A DNA stretch of 64,000 nt from Sinorhizobium terangae (GCF_009601505.1 NZ_WITC01000061.1:169531-233530), one strand, 5' to 3'; shown: positions 1-8,688, counted from the first letter of the stretch. Notes: generated by a model from the letters alone, not told the origin. Numbers and translations: made by a program.

Positions 1-2
1 TG

Positions 3-167
3 GAACAGGTGCCGGGAGGAGACGTCGGTACCTGGATGAAGACGAGGAATCTGGATCTTGATACGCTGTCCCGAATATTGGAGGAGTTGGCCCGAATGGA
101 TCGGTCCTTCGAAGCGGCAGACGAGTTGGTTCAAAGAGTAGTTCATTCCAAGCTGAAAATAAGCTGA
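3..167 (+). CDS. 3' end of an unidentified gene (partial)
   Basis: An open frame runs in from the window edge and ends at TGA 165-167, giving about 54 residues rich in charged and leucine residues (for example LSRILEELARMD), consistent with a helical C-terminus. No family is recognised. The 160 bases after it contain no gene. The frame could be chance, since only the tail is visible. Confidence 0.35.
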   Translation, partial: EQVPGGDVGTWMKTRNLDLDTLSRILEELARMDRSFEAADELVQRVVHSKLKIS

Positions 168-328
168 TGACAATTCGACATGGTCAACTTTCCTTGCTTG
201 CTCGCTTCACCTGGAACTACGCAGTGAAGCAACCCGCAACTTGTGCGTCCATCAAGACGGGTCACCAGCACGGTGGCGCCCGGCTTCCTAACGGACAGGC
301 CTGAAAGCGCCAGATTTTTCACCCGCGC

Positions 329-1084
329 CTACTGCACAAGCGGCCGCAATGCACCTTGCGTCTCCTTGAGCATGGAGAGGTAGCGCTCTGCGAGTTCCGA
401 GGCCGCGACGTGTGCGGCCGGCGCGCCGATATTGAGCGCCGCGACCACCTGCCCGCGCGCGTTCATCACGGGCACCGCGATCGAGCAAAGTCCGAGCTCG
501 AGCTCCTGGTCGATGACCGCATAGCCCTGCTCGCGAACCCGGCGCAGTTCCTCGATCAACTCTTGCGGATCGGTCTTCGTGCGCGGCGTGTTGGCCTTGA
601 GCTCCGTGCGGTTCAGGATCTCGCGCGCTTCCGCTTCAGGAAGTGCTGCCAGCAGCACGCGGCCCATCGAGGCGCAATAGGCGGGAAGGCGGGACCCGGG
701 CATGAGGTTGATCGACATCACCCGCCGCTGCGAGGCGCGCGCCACATAGACGACCTCGGTGCCGTCGAGCACTGAGGCCGACGCGCTCTGGCCGGCCTTT
801 TCCGAAAGCTGGTCGAGATATGGCTGGACAAGCGCCGGCAAGGGTGTCGCCGACAGATAGGCGTGGCCGAGCCGCAGGATTTTCGGCGTCAGCGTAAAGA
901 ATTTGCCGTCGTAGTCGGCATAGCCGAGCTCGGAAAGCGTGAGCAGCGAGCGCCGCACCGTCGCACGGTCAAGATCGGTGATTTTCGCAGCCTCCGCAAT
1001 CGTCAGCCGCGGCTGCGCCTCCCCGAATGCCTCGATGACCTTCAGCCCCCGCGCGAAACCGCTGACGAAATCCGTTTCCCGCAT
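329..1084 (-). CDS. pcaR: PcaR, IclR-family regulator of the beta-ketoadipate pathway
   Basis: A 251-residue IclR-type regulator that in relatives senses beta-ketoadipate and activates pca genes. An N-terminal winged helix-turn-helix (about residues 10-70, with LTIAEAAKITDLDRATVRR) is followed by the IclR effector domain, including the typical SMGRVLLAALP segment and IAVPV near the C-terminus. The frame stays open upstream to 1192, but ATG 1084 is chosen because GAGGAG lies six bases before it and the protein then has the usual IclR length. The gene is divergent from pcaI, and the shared intergenic region carries a large palindrome. The assignment to PcaR rather than another IclR member rests on the adjacent pcaIJF genes. 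Confidence 0.93.
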   Translation of the reverse strand: MRETDFVSGFARGLKVIEAFGEAQPRLTIAEAAKITDLDRATVRRSLLTLSELGYADYDGKFFTLTPKILRLGHAYLSATPLPALVQPYLDQLSEKAGQSASASVLDGTEVVYVARASQRRVMSINLMPGSRLPAYCASMGRVLLAALPEAEAREILNRTELKANTPRTKTDPQELIEELRRVREQGYAVIDQELELGLCSIAVPVMNARGQVVAALNIGAPAAHVAASELAERYLSMLKETQGALRPLVQ

Positions 1085-1110
1085 GATTCGCTCCTCATCT
1101 ATTTTGGCCA

Positions 1111-1151
1111 TTTTGTGCGATATGCGAACAAAAGTCAAATATCGCACAAAA
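1111..1151. promoter_or_regulatory. Probable PcaR operator between pcaR and pcaI
   Basis: TTTTGTGCGATAT (1111-1123) is repeated perfectly in inverted orientation at 1139-1151 with a 15-base spacer. Inside lies a second half-site, CGAACAAAA (1125-1133), so there are three related half-sites: one inverted and two direct with 18-base spacing. IclR regulators bind such palindromes in divergent promoters; binding by PcaR is inferred. Confidence 0.75.
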
Positions 1152-1268
1152 ATGTTTGACGAGCGGCTCAAACGAGCGCTTATTCCCGCCATCGCCGATA
1201 ACGAAAGCCAGGCGGGACCGCGTGTCCCCTGATCGACAGTTCGGCAACATCAACGGAGGAGGGCCAGG

Positions 1269-2126
1269 ATGGCTCGCATATTGTCGCTCGCCGAGGCGGT
1301 CGCCGAAAACGTGAAGGATGGCGACACCGTCGCCATGGAAGGATTCACCCATCTCATTCCCTATGCCGCTGGCCATGAGGTGATCCGCCAGGGCAGGAAG
1401 GATCTCTTCCTCGTCCGCATGACGCCGGACATCCTCTATGACCAGTTGATCGGCGTCGGCGCCGCACGAGGCATGAAATTCTCCTGGGGCGGCAATCCCG
1501 GCGTCGGCTCGCTGCACCGCTTCCGCGATGCGGTGGAAAATCAATGGCCGCGGCCGCTGGAAATCGAGGAACACTCCCACGCGGCGATGGCGAACGCCTA
1601 TGAGGCGGGCGCCGCAAACCTGCCCTTCGCAACGCTCAGGGGCTATATCGGCGCCGACCTGCCCAAGGTGAACGCCAACATCAGGCAAGTTACCTGCCCC
1701 TTCACCGGTGAGGTGCTTGCCGCCGTGCCGGCGATCCGTCCGGACGTGACGATCATCCACGCGCAGCGCGCCGACCGGAAGGGCAATGTACTCCTCGAAG
1801 GCATCGTCGGCGTGCAGAAGGAAGCGGTGCTTGCCGCCAAGCGCTCGATCGTGACCGTCGAGGAGATCGTCGACGAGCTTAACCCTCCCTCTCCGAATTC
1901 GGTCGTGCTGCCGACCTGGGCGGTGACGGCAGTCGTCCACGTGCCGGGCGGCGCCTTCCCCTCTTATGCGCATGGCTATTATCCGCGCTCAAACGCCTTC
2001 TATATCGCCTGGGACGAGATCGCCCGCGACAGGGAAACGTTCACCGCCTGGATCAAGGAAAACGTGCTCGACGCGAAGCCCGAGGACTTCGCCAGACATG
2101 CCGCAAAGTCGGCAAAGGCCGCGTAA
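1269..2126 (+). CDS. pcaI: 3-oxoadipate CoA-transferase subunit A
   Basis: A 285-residue alpha subunit of the heteromeric CoA-transferase that moves CoA from succinyl-CoA to 3-oxoadipate, the penultimate step of protocatechuate/catechol breakdown. Family I CoA-transferase features are visible: the N-terminal VAMEGFTH glycine region, a GGNPGVGSLHRF segment, and the later ADRKGN stretch typical of the subunit A fold. ATG 1269 has a GGAGGAGG ribosome site. First gene of pcaIJF, ten bases before pcaJ, and divergent from pcaR, which probably activates it through the intergenic palindrome. Confidence 0.93.
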   Translation: MARILSLAEAVAENVKDGDTVAMEGFTHLIPYAAGHEVIRQGRKDLFLVRMTPDILYDQLIGVGAARGMKFSWGGNPGVGSLHRFRDAVENQWPRPLEIEEHSHAAMANAYEAGAANLPFATLRGYIGADLPKVNANIRQVTCPFTGEVLAAVPAIRPDVTIIHAQRADRKGNVLLEGIVGVQKEAVLAAKRSIVTVEEIVDELNPPSPNSVVLPTWAVTAVVHVPGGAFPSYAHGYYPRSNAFYIAWDEIARDRETFTAWIKENVLDAKPEDFARHAAKSAKAA

Positions 2127-2136
2127 GGAGGCGACG

Positions 2137-2928
2137 ATGACGGATTTCACCCCCACGGAAATGATGACGATCGCGGCAGCGCGCGCGCTTTCCAACGACG
2201 ACGTCTGCTTCGTCGGCATCGGCGCGCCCTCGGCCGCCTGCAACGTCGCGCGGCTGACGCATGCGCCGGACATAACGCTGATCTACGAGAGCGGCACCGT
2301 CGGCACCAAGCCGGACGTGCTGCCGCTGTCGATCGGCGACGGCGAGCTTTGCGACACCGCGCTCTTCACCGTCTCCGTCCCGGAAATGTTCCGCTACTGG
2401 CTGCAGGGCGGGCGCATCACGACCGGCTTTCTCGGCGGCGCGCAGATTGACCGCTTCGCCAACCTCAACACGACCGTCGTCGGCCCCTATGACCACCCGA
2501 AGGTCCGCCTGCCGGGCGGCGGCGGCGCGCCGGAGATCGCCTCGAATTGCGGCCGCATCTTCATCACCATGGCGCTCTCGAAACGCGGCTTCGTCGAGAA
2601 GCTGCCTTTCATCACCTCCATGGGCCACGGCGAAGGCGGCAACCACCGCGAACGCCTCGGCATGAAGACGAAGGGTCCGACCCGTGTCATCACCGATCTC
2701 TGCATCCTCGAGCCCGATCCCGAGACGAAGGAGTTGACCGTCGTCTCCATCCACCACGGTGTCACGCGCGAACAAATCGTCGAAAACTGCGGCTGGGCGA
2801 TCAAGTTCGCCGATACGGTCATCGAGACTCCGGTGCCGACGGAAACGGAACTTGCGGTGCTGCGCGACATCAACGCCCGCACCAAGAAGGCCCATCAGGG
2901 CACCGAAAAGGGTAAGGAGGCGGCCTGA
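2137..2928 (+). CDS. pcaJ: 3-oxoadipate CoA-transferase subunit B
   Basis: A 263-residue beta subunit that pairs with PcaI. The segment IYESGTVGTKP corresponds to the region carrying the CoA-accepting glutamate in this family; the glycine-rich GGGGAPEIASNCG loop is also typical. The frame is open upstream inside pcaI to 1966, but ATG 2137 has AAGGAGG seven bases upstream and gives the normal family length. The stop codon TGA (2926-2928) overlaps the ATG of pcaF by one base, indicating translational coupling. Confidence 0.93.
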   Translation: MTDFTPTEMMTIAAARALSNDDVCFVGIGAPSAACNVARLTHAPDITLIYESGTVGTKPDVLPLSIGDGELCDTALFTVSVPEMFRYWLQGGRITTGFLGGAQIDRFANLNTTVVGPYDHPKVRLPGGGGAPEIASNCGRIFITMALSKRGFVEKLPFITSMGHGEGGNHRERLGMKTKGPTRVITDLCILEPDPETKELTVVSIHHGVTREQIVENCGWAIKFADTVIETPVPTETELAVLRDINARTKKAHQGTEKGKEAA

Positions 2929-4130
2929 TGCGCGACGTTTTCATCTGCGATTATATCCGCACGCCGATCGGCCGCTTCGGCGGCTCGCTGTCCTCGGTGC
3001 GCGCAGACGATCTTGGTGCGATCCCGCTTAAGAGTCTCCTGGAGCGCAACGCCTCGGTCGACTGGGAAGCGATCGACGACGTGATCTTCGGCTGCGCCAA
3101 TCAGGCGGGTGAAGACAACCGCAACGTCGCTCGCATGTCGCTGCTGCTCGCCGGATTTCCGCTTTCCGTTCCCGGCACGACGATCAACCGCCTTTGCGGC
3201 TCGGGCATGGACGCGGTCATCACGGCGGCCCGTGCCGTCAAGTCGGGCGAAGCCGAACTGATGATCGCCGGCGGCGTCGAGTCGATGTCGCGCGCGCCCT
3301 TCGTGCTGCCGAAGGCCGAAAGTGCCTTCTCGCGTCATGCCGAGATCCACGACACCACGATCGGCTGGCGCTTCGTCAATCCCCTGATGAAGAAGCAATA
3401 CGGCGTCGATTCCATGCCGGAGACCGGAGAGAACGTCGCCGAGGACTACAAGATTTCCCGCGAGGACCAGGATGCCTTTGCCGTGCGCAGCCAGGCGAAG
3501 GCCGCAGCAGCACAGGCGAACGGCCGCCTTGCCAAGGAGATCGTCTCGGTCACCATTCCGCAGAGGAAGGGCGAGGCCATTATTGTCGACAGGGACGAGC
3601 ATCCCCGGGCAACAACGATGGAAGCCCTTGCCAAGCTGAAGGCGCCGTTCCGCGAAGGCGGCACGGTCACCGCCGGCAACGCCTCGGGCGTCAACGACGG
3701 TGCAGCGGCGCTCATCATCGCCTCGGAGGAAGCCGCGAGAAAGCACGGATTGACTCCGATCGCCCGTATCCTCGGCGGCGCCAGTGCGGCCGTGCCGCCG
3801 CGGGTCATGGGCATCGGCCCGATCCCCACTTCCCGCAAGCTCATGGCGCGGCTCGGCATGAGGCAGGAGCAGTTCGACGTGATCGAACTCAACGAGGCTT
3901 TCGCGAGCCAGGGATTGGCCGTACTCCGCGAACTCGGCATCGCCGACGACGACGCCCGGGTCAACCGCAATGGCGGCGCGATCGCGCTCGGTCATCCGCT
4001 CGGCATGTCGGGTGCGCGCATCACCGGTACAGCAGCGCTGGAACTTGCCGAAACCGGCGGGCGCTATTCGCTCTCGACCATGTGCATCGGCGTCGGCCAA
4101 GGCATCGCCGTCGCGCTGGAGCGGGTATGA
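2928..4130 (+). CDS. pcaF: 3-oxoadipyl-CoA thiolase
   Basis: A 400-residue thiolase that cleaves 3-oxoadipyl-CoA to succinyl-CoA and acetyl-CoA, the last step of the beta-ketoadipate pathway. The nucleophilic cysteine lies in NRLCGSGMDA (Cys90), with the NEAFA, GHPLGMSGAR and CIGVGQG motifs near the C-terminus supplying the remaining catalytic His and Cys. Length is normal for the family. It overlaps pcaJ by one base. Distinction from generic acetyl-CoA acetyltransferases rests mainly on the operon. Confidence 0.92.
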   Translation: MRDVFICDYIRTPIGRFGGSLSSVRADDLGAIPLKSLLERNASVDWEAIDDVIFGCANQAGEDNRNVARMSLLLAGFPLSVPGTTINRLCGSGMDAVITAARAVKSGEAELMIAGGVESMSRAPFVLPKAESAFSRHAEIHDTTIGWRFVNPLMKKQYGVDSMPETGENVAEDYKISREDQDAFAVRSQAKAAAAQANGRLAKEIVSVTIPQRKGEAIIVDRDEHPRATTMEALAKLKAPFREGGTVTAGNASGVNDGAAALIIASEEAARKHGLTPIARILGGASAAVPPRVMGIGPIPTSRKLMARLGMRQEQFDVIELNEAFASQGLAVLRELGIADDDARVNRNGGAIALGHPLGMSGARITGTAALELAETGGRYSLSTMCIGVGQGIAVALERV

Positions 4131-4149
4131 CCCGCGCCGGCGCCTACGG

Positions 4150-4247
4150 CTGCGTGCGTCTTTTCAGACGAACGGAGTGCGCTGTAGCACTTTGATTTGC
4201 TGCATGTTTTCCATAAATCGAGCTCCGACCTAGGGAAACATGCAGTG
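4150..4247 (+). repeat. Dispersed intergenic palindromic repeat, copy 1
   Basis: Contains inverted arms CTGCATGTTT (4200-4209) and AAACATGCAG (4236-4245), preceded by a smaller hairpin with CGTCT/AGACG arms and the string GCTGTAGCAC. The same order of motifs occurs in inverse orientation at 17168-17275. I recognise this as a rhizobial intergenic repeat type. It lies 3' of pcaF and may also help end transcription. Confidence 0.75.
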
Positions 4248-4269
4248 GGCCGATATTAAGGCCGCTGCG

Positions 4270-4554
4270 TCAATCGGTGATGTGAAACCCCACCGGCTCA
4301 TGCACGGACGAGGCATCTTCGCTCTCGACGTTTGAAACCCGTGCCGCGGGCGGACCTTTCCAGAACCGGCTCAGCATCGCCGAAATCGCCGCCGCGGGTC
4401 CTGCAATGAGGGCGGTGACGGAGCCGTCGCGCTCGTTGCGGACCCAGCCCGCCAAGCCGAGCCGTACCGCTTCGTCGCGGGTCCAGACGCGGAAGGCGAC
4501 GCCCTGCACCCTTCCAGTGATCCGGACCAGAGCCGCTTTGCGATCCTCCGCCAT
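4270..4554 (-). CDS. acyP: Acylphosphatase
   Basis: A 94-residue enzyme that hydrolyses acyl phosphates in the cytoplasm. The signature [16 protein letters not shown] carries the phosphate-binding arginine, and [11 protein letters not shown] carries the catalytic asparagine; both are intact and the length is typical. ATG 4554 is preceded by GGAGG. The open frame continues upstream to 5097 but has no homology-like content there. Neighbours give no pathway clue. Confidence 0.92.
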   Translation of the reverse strand: MAEDRKAALVRITGRVQGVAFRVWTRDEAVRLGLAGWVRNERDGSVTALIAGPAAAISAMLSRFWKGPPAARVSNVESEDASSVHEPVGFHITD

Positions 4555-4734
4555 GGTCGCCTCCTTCCTTGTTCGGTCCTCTGAATCTGGCGCAGACGGC
4601 GGCGAATGCAAGCGGATCGCTTGGGGTGAACGGTGGCCATGCGCGTGCGCGCCGTCATGCCCGACACCGTTGCCGTTCAGAAAATCTGCCCCCTCGGACT
4701 TGAAGGCGCTGCATCGCAATACCATTGTATGAAT

Positions 4735-4850
4735 CATCGACAGGGCCTCCTCCTCCCGGCCCTGTCGTGGGATCGGCAACCATCCTCCTCCCAGTTGCCG
4801 ATCAGATTCGGAAGCCCGGCGCCCCTCCCCCCGCGCCGGGCTTTCTTTTT
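4735..4850 (+). ncRNA. Cuckoo/alpha-r15-like small RNA with two anti-SD loops
   Basis: Three perfect hairpins follow in series. Stem 4738-4747/4758-4767 has loop TCCTCCTCCC; stem 4771-4780/4794-4803 has loop CATCCTCCTCCCA; stem 4812-4822/4833-4843 has a C-rich loop and is followed by TCTTTTT, a Rho-independent terminator. Two exposed CCUCCUCCC loops plus a terminator is the architecture of the rhizobial cuckoo (alpha-r15) sRNAs, which base-pair with Shine-Dalgarno regions. A possible promoter (CTTGAAG near 4699, weak -10 near 4723) fits a start around 4735. The exact 5' end is uncertain. Confidence 0.82.
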
Positions 4851-4951
4851 GCTGGCTCCTGGATGCGTGCTTTGCGCGTCTGAGACGGCGCCCGGCGCTG
4901 TGGGGTCGAAGCGCGCGGGCGATCGCGATAAGATGGCTCTGCTGCACATCT

Positions 4952-4980
4952 GGGAACGTTTCAGCGGGTCCGGCATCCAA
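4952..4980 (+). promoter_or_regulatory. Putative ECF-type promoter of the sigma factor gene
   Basis: GGGAACGTTTC (4952-4962), ten bases, then GCATCCAA (4973-4980). The same two blocks with the same spacing precede the DUF4142 gene at 5689. The layout GGAACGT-N16-TCCAA matches ECF promoter architecture, suggesting the sigma factor transcribes its own gene. Confidence 0.65.
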
Positions 4981-5002
4981 TGTGCGACAAGGAGGCCTGA
5001 CC

Positions 5003-5686
5003 ATGCCCATCACTAAGAAGATCCCATCCCGAAAACGCGAGGCATCGCCGCAAGACATTGACGCCTTCCGCGCCATTATGCGGACGCACAATCGCAAGCT
5101 CTACCGCATTGCCCGCAGCATTGTGCAGAACAACAGTGATGCCGAGGACGTTCTCCAGGAGGCCTATGTCCGCGCTTTCACGCATTTTTCCGACTTCCGC
5201 GGCGACTCGGCGATCACCACATGGCTCTCGCGCATCGTGATCAACGAGGCCTTGGGGCGGCTGCGCCAGGGGCGGCGACGGAGGCGGCTTGCCGAAGACA
5301 TGTTGCAGACCCATCAGGCGGAGATCATCGCCTTCCCGCGCAACGCAGACACGGACGATCCGGAAAAGACAATGGCACAGCGACAGATTCTCGACCTTGT
5401 CGAAAAGGCGACCGATCAGCTTCCGGACATCTACCGCACCGTCTTCGTCATGCGGGTGATCGAGGGTCTCAGCAACGAAGACACCGCCGAGTTGCTGGCG
5501 CTTCGCCCCGAAACCGTCCGAACACGGCTCTTTCGCGCGCGACACCTCATCAAAGAGCAACTGGAGAAACAGATCGGTCCGCTTCTGCTCGACGCCTTCC
5601 CCTTCGCGGGTAAACGTTGTGAACGTCTGACGGAGGCCGTGCTCGTTCGCATCTCGCAACAGGAACCGAAGGGCGGCGGCAAGTAA
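5003..5686 (+). CDS. ECF-type RNA polymerase sigma factor
   Basis: A 227-residue sigma-70-family protein. Region 2 spans about residues 25-95 ([21 protein letters not shown], then [14 protein letters not shown], typical of the -10 recognition helix) and region 4 about 130-190 ([26 protein letters not shown], then the [11 protein letters not shown] recognition helix). There is no region 1 or 3. ATG 5003 is chosen for its AAGGAGG site. No anti-sigma gene is adjacent. The genes downstream encode a secreted DUF4142 protein and a cupredoxin, and both the sigma gene and that pair carry the same promoter motif, so an autoregulated envelope or metal/oxidative response is plausible but unproven. Confidence 0.9.
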   Translation: MPITKKIPSRKREASPQDIDAFRAIMRTHNRKLYRIARSIVQNNSDAEDVLQEAYVRAFTHFSDFRGDSAITTWLSRIVINEALGRLRQGRRRRRLAEDMLQTHQAEIIAFPRNADTDDPEKTMAQRQILDLVEKATDQLPDIYRTVFVMRVIEGLSNEDTAELLALRPETVRTRLFRARHLIKEQLEKQIGPLLLDAFPFAGKRCERLTEAVLVRISQQEPKGGGK

Positions 5687-5688
5687 TC

Positions 5689-5717
5689 GGGAACGTTTCG
5701 ATCCGCGAAGCATCCAA
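5689..5717 (+). promoter_or_regulatory. Putative ECF-type promoter of the DUF4142-cupredoxin operon
   Basis: GGGAACGTTTC (5689-5699), ten bases, GCATCCAA (5710-5717): an exact copy of both blocks found upstream of the sigma gene at 4952-4980, while the ten-base spacers differ. It starts just after the sigma stop codon, 51 bases before the DUF4142 start. Confidence 0.65.
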
Positions 5718-5767
5718 AGCACGTCAATTGCACATCACGCTTTGATCTTCGAGGAAAGGAACATCCG

Positions 5768-6292
5768 ATGACCATCCGCCTAACCACCGCAGCCGCTGCG
5801 ATCGCCCTGTTGATCGGGGGCAATTGGGCGCTCGCCGCCGACAAGCCGACGGATCCACAGATCGCGCATATCGCCTACACCGCAGGTGTGATCGATATCG
5901 AAGCGGCAAAACAGGCCATTGCGACGTCGAAAAACAAGGCCGTCGTAGAATTCGCCGAGAGCATGGTGCGCGACCACGAGTCGGTGAACAAGCAGGCACT
6001 CGATCTCGTCAAGAAGCTCAATGTTACGCCCGAGGACAACGACACCAGCAAGGCCCTGTCGCAGGCGGCCGAAACCAAGCGTTCGGAGCTGGCGAAGCTG
6101 ACGGGCGCTGACTTCGACAAGGCCTATGTCGAGAACGAAGTCGCCTATCACAAGCAGGTCAATGGCGCGCTGGAAACCCTGCTGATCCCGTCTGCGCAAA
6201 ATGCCGAGCTCAAGTCTCTGCTCGAGACCGGGCTGAAGCTGTTCCAGGGCCATCAGCAGCATGCCGAGCATATCGCGACGGAGCTGAAATGA
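5768..6292 (+). CDS. Secreted DUF4142 protein
   Basis: A 174-residue protein with a signal peptide (hydrophobic TAAAAIALLIGG, cleavage likely after WALAA) and an all-helical DUF4142 domain of the ferritin-like type. The conserved ESMVRDHESVNKQALDL and a late QGHQQHAEHIA stretch supply regularly spaced His/Glu residues. Function of DUF4142 is unknown; it is often linked to stress or envelope maintenance. ATG 5768 follows a GAGGAAAGGA site. It overlaps the cupredoxin gene by four bases (ATGA). A paralogue lies at 25132-25659. Confidence 0.88.
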   Translation: MTIRLTTAAAAIALLIGGNWALAADKPTDPQIAHIAYTAGVIDIEAAKQAIATSKNKAVVEFAESMVRDHESVNKQALDLVKKLNVTPEDNDTSKALSQAAETKRSELAKLTGADFDKAYVENEVAYHKQVNGALETLLIPSAQNAELKSLLETGLKLFQGHQQHAEHIATELK

Positions 6293-6618
6293 ACGCGGCA
6301 ACGAACGCGGTGAGACCGGCTTTTCTCGCCCTGTTGTTGGGAACTGCGGCCATCGCCGTTCCCGCGCAGGCAGAAACCATCGAGGTGACGATCGACCGCC
6401 TCGCCTACGCGCCTGCGGCGATCGAGGCCAAGGTGGGAGATGAAGTCGAGTGGATCAACAAGGATGCGCTCGTTCACACCGCCACGGTGACGGGAGGCGC
6501 GGAAGTGCTCGTCCCCGCGAAGAAATCAGGTCGCCTCCGGCTGCAGGAGCCGGGCAGCTTCGACTATATCTGCCGCTACCACCCCAACATGAAGGGGCAC
6601 ATCACCGTACGCCCTTGA
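6289..6618 (+). CDS. Periplasmic cupredoxin (amicyanin/pseudoazurin type)
   Basis: A 109-residue small blue-copper protein. A signal peptide ends near AVPAQA; the mature beta-sandwich carries the type I copper ligands: His in ALVHTATV, then Cys, His and Met in YICRYHPNMKGH. The length fits a minimal plastocyanin/amicyanin-like domain. Its start overlaps the DUF4142 stop (ATGA), so both are made together, probably under the ECF sigma factor. The electron partner is not evident. A 39-base gap separates it from the convergent GH42 gene. Confidence 0.88.
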   Translation: MNAATNAVRPAFLALLLGTAAIAVPAQAETIEVTIDRLAYAPAAIEAKVGDEVEWINKDALVHTATVTGGAEVLVPAKKSGRLRLQEPGSFDYICRYHPNMKGHITVRP

Positions 6619-6657
6619 AAACCACACGCCAGGAGTGCCGGGCCGCCCGGCCTCCTC

Positions 6658-8688
6658 TCACTCCGTCCAAATGGCCACGCCGACCGGCGCAAGCCTTCGT
6701 CCGCCGACATGGAACGTGGCCGCCTCTGGCGCCGGAACCTCTGCCGTCGTCTTGCCGAAATTGAAGGCAAAGCGGAGCCGTCCGCGGCGTGTCACCCGCA
6801 GATCGCCGAGGTCGCTCAGGCTTTCCACCCCGGCCCAGCCGAGCGCGTCGTCGATTACCTTCTGGAGCAGGGCACCACGCGCGGCGGTCGCGAGATAGCG
6901 CGCCTTGTCGTTGCCGACAAGCGCCGGCGCGCCGTTGCGGTATTCGCCGTCGAACGTGGCAAGCACCATCTCGCTGGTTCGGATGGTCTCGCGCCAGACG
7001 CCGGCCTCGAAGGTCTCGTTGCCATAGAGCACGGTTTCCTTGTGGAAATCCGGCAGGGATTCGACGCGGGCGATGCTGACATCGATCAGTGCTGAAAGCG
7101 GCCCCGGCGGCAGCCCCTCGGGAATGTGCATATCCTCGGTCTTGCTGCCGCTGCGCGCGCCGAAGAGAACTTTTGCACCCGATTTCGCCAGCCGCTCGAC
7201 AAAGGCCGCATCCGCAATGACCAGATCGGGCGCCAGCACCAGTTGGTAGCCGTCGAGGTCGGAATGCTGGCCGATGAAATCGACATCGACGCCCAGCCTC
7301 GAGACGGTTGAATACCAGTCGAGCGCCGTGGCGGCTGCGGAATAGCTGCGGCCCTGCGGCAGTGCCCGCGTCGCCCAGCGGGAATTGTAGTCGAGCAGGA
7401 TCGCGACCTGTGCCTTGTCGCGCCTCTCGCCCTTCGGCAGCCCCTTCATCTCTTCGGCGACTTGCGCCACTTCGAGATAACCCTGGTCCGCTTCGCTGTT
7501 CGGCAACAAAAGCCCCGCGTGGAACTGCTCCTGCGCGAAGGGCACCTGCCGCCAGCGGAAATAGGACACCATGTCGACGCCGTGGGCATAGGCGAGCCAG
7601 GTCCAGAGCCGCACCATGCCGTCGGCCGGCGACTGGTTGTGCGCGGCCCAGTTCACCGGCCCCGGCTGCTGCTCCATCACCCAGACGCGGCCGCGGCCGA
7701 CGGAGCGGTAGAGGTCGTGGTTGAACGCCGGCTGGTCGGGATCGCCGACGCGCATGTAGTGCGCCTTGTCTTCCACCGCGAGCCGGCCGTTCAACAGCCC
7801 GCCCATCGGATAAACATCCCAGGAGGCGATGTCGATGTCCTCGCCGACCTTGTGGTGGTCGAAATCTGTGTTCTGCGACATGAAGTTGTGCGTCACCGGG
7901 CGACCCGGCGAATGCGCCCGGATGATATCGACCTGCGCCCTGTTGAAGCTCTTCACCTGGTCGGAGGAAAAGCGAATGAAATCGACGATGTGCGTCGGGC
8001 TCGGCTCCTCGACGAGATTGTTCGGCAGTTCCACCTCGTCGAAGCTGTTGTAATGCATGGCCCAGAACGAGGTACCCCAGGCGCGATTCAGCTCGTCGAC
8101 GGTTTCATAGCGTTCGGCGAGCCACAGGCGGAAGGCACGCAGCGCCTCATCGGAATAGCTGTAGATCGTGTCGTGATCGCCGTATTCGTTGTCCGTCTGC
8201 CAGGCATGCACGTAGGCGTTTTCACCGTAGCGCGCAGCCATCGCTTCGGTGATGCGGGTCGCCTCCTCGCGGTAGCGCCGGCTCGAAAAGCAATAGTGCC
8301 GGCGCGCGCCGAACTTGCGCACGACGCCGCGGGCATCGACCGGCAGAATATCCGGGTGACGGTCGACCAGCCATTTCGGCGGCGCCGCGGTCGGCGTACC
8401 GAGAATAACCTTGAGCCCCGCGCCGCCAAGCACGTCGATCGCCTCGTCCAGCCATTCCCAGTGGAATTCGCCCGGGCTCGGCTCGATTCGCGCCCAGGCA
8501 AATTCGCCGATGCGAACCCAGGCGAGCCCCAGTTCCACCATGCGGTTCGCATCTTGCTCCCATTTCTCGCGCGGCCATTGCTCCGGATAGTAGCAGACGC
8601 CGAGTTCGAGCATGTCGGAAGTCTGATGGTCCGGATTGAAGCGGTTGGGTTTGGACAGCGGCAGATGCAAGGTGAGTTCCTTTGTCAC
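6658..8688 (-). CDS. GH42 beta-galactosidase
   Basis: A glycoside hydrolase family 42 enzyme of up to 676 residues that removes terminal beta-galactosyl residues. The N-terminal GVCYYPEQWP and EFAWARIEPSPGEFHW motifs, the acid/base Glu in TDNEYGDH and the nucleophile Glu in WVMEQQPGP are intact; a trimerisation domain and short beta domain follow. No signal peptide, so it acts on imported sugar. The GTG at 8688 is the longest start; TTG or the ATG before LELGVCYYPE are alternatives because no ribosome site is strong. It is the last gene of the sugar cluster, separated from the LacI gene by a repeat and an operator half-site. Confidence 0.88.
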   Translation of the reverse strand: MTKELTLHLPLSKPNRFNPDHQTSDMLELGVCYYPEQWPREKWEQDANRMVELGLAWVRIGEFAWARIEPSPGEFHWEWLDEAIDVLGGAGLKVILGTPTAAPPKWLVDRHPDILPVDARGVVRKFGARRHYCFSSRRYREEATRITEAMAARYGENAYVHAWQTDNEYGDHDTIYSYSDEALRAFRLWLAERYETVDELNRAWGTSFWAMHYNSFDEVELPNNLVEEPSPTHIVDFIRFSSDQVKSFNRAQVDIIRAHSPGRPVTHNFMSQNTDFDHHKVGEDIDIASWDVYPMGGLLNGRLAVEDKAHYMRVGDPDQPAFNHDLYRSVGRGRVWVMEQQPGPVNWAAHNQSPADGMVRLWTWLAYAHGVDMVSYFRWRQVPFAQEQFHAGLLLPNSEADQGYLEVAQVAEEMKGLPKGERRDKAQVAILLDYNSRWATRALPQGRSYSAAATALDWYSTVSRLGVDVDFIGQHSDLDGYQLVLAPDLVIADAAFVERLAKSGAKVLFGARSGSKTEDMHIPEGLPPGPLSALIDVSIARVESLPDFHKETVLYGNETFEAGVWRETIRTSEMVLATFDGEYRNGAPALVGNDKARYLATAARGALLQKVIDDALGWAGVESLSDLGDLRVTRRGRLRFAFNFGKTTAEVPAPEAATFHVGGRRLAPVGVAIWTE

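Noticed and set aside
1966..2136. Upstream extension of pcaJ
   Set aside because: Would overlap pcaI by 161 bases; ATG 2137 has a strong ribosome site and normal family length.
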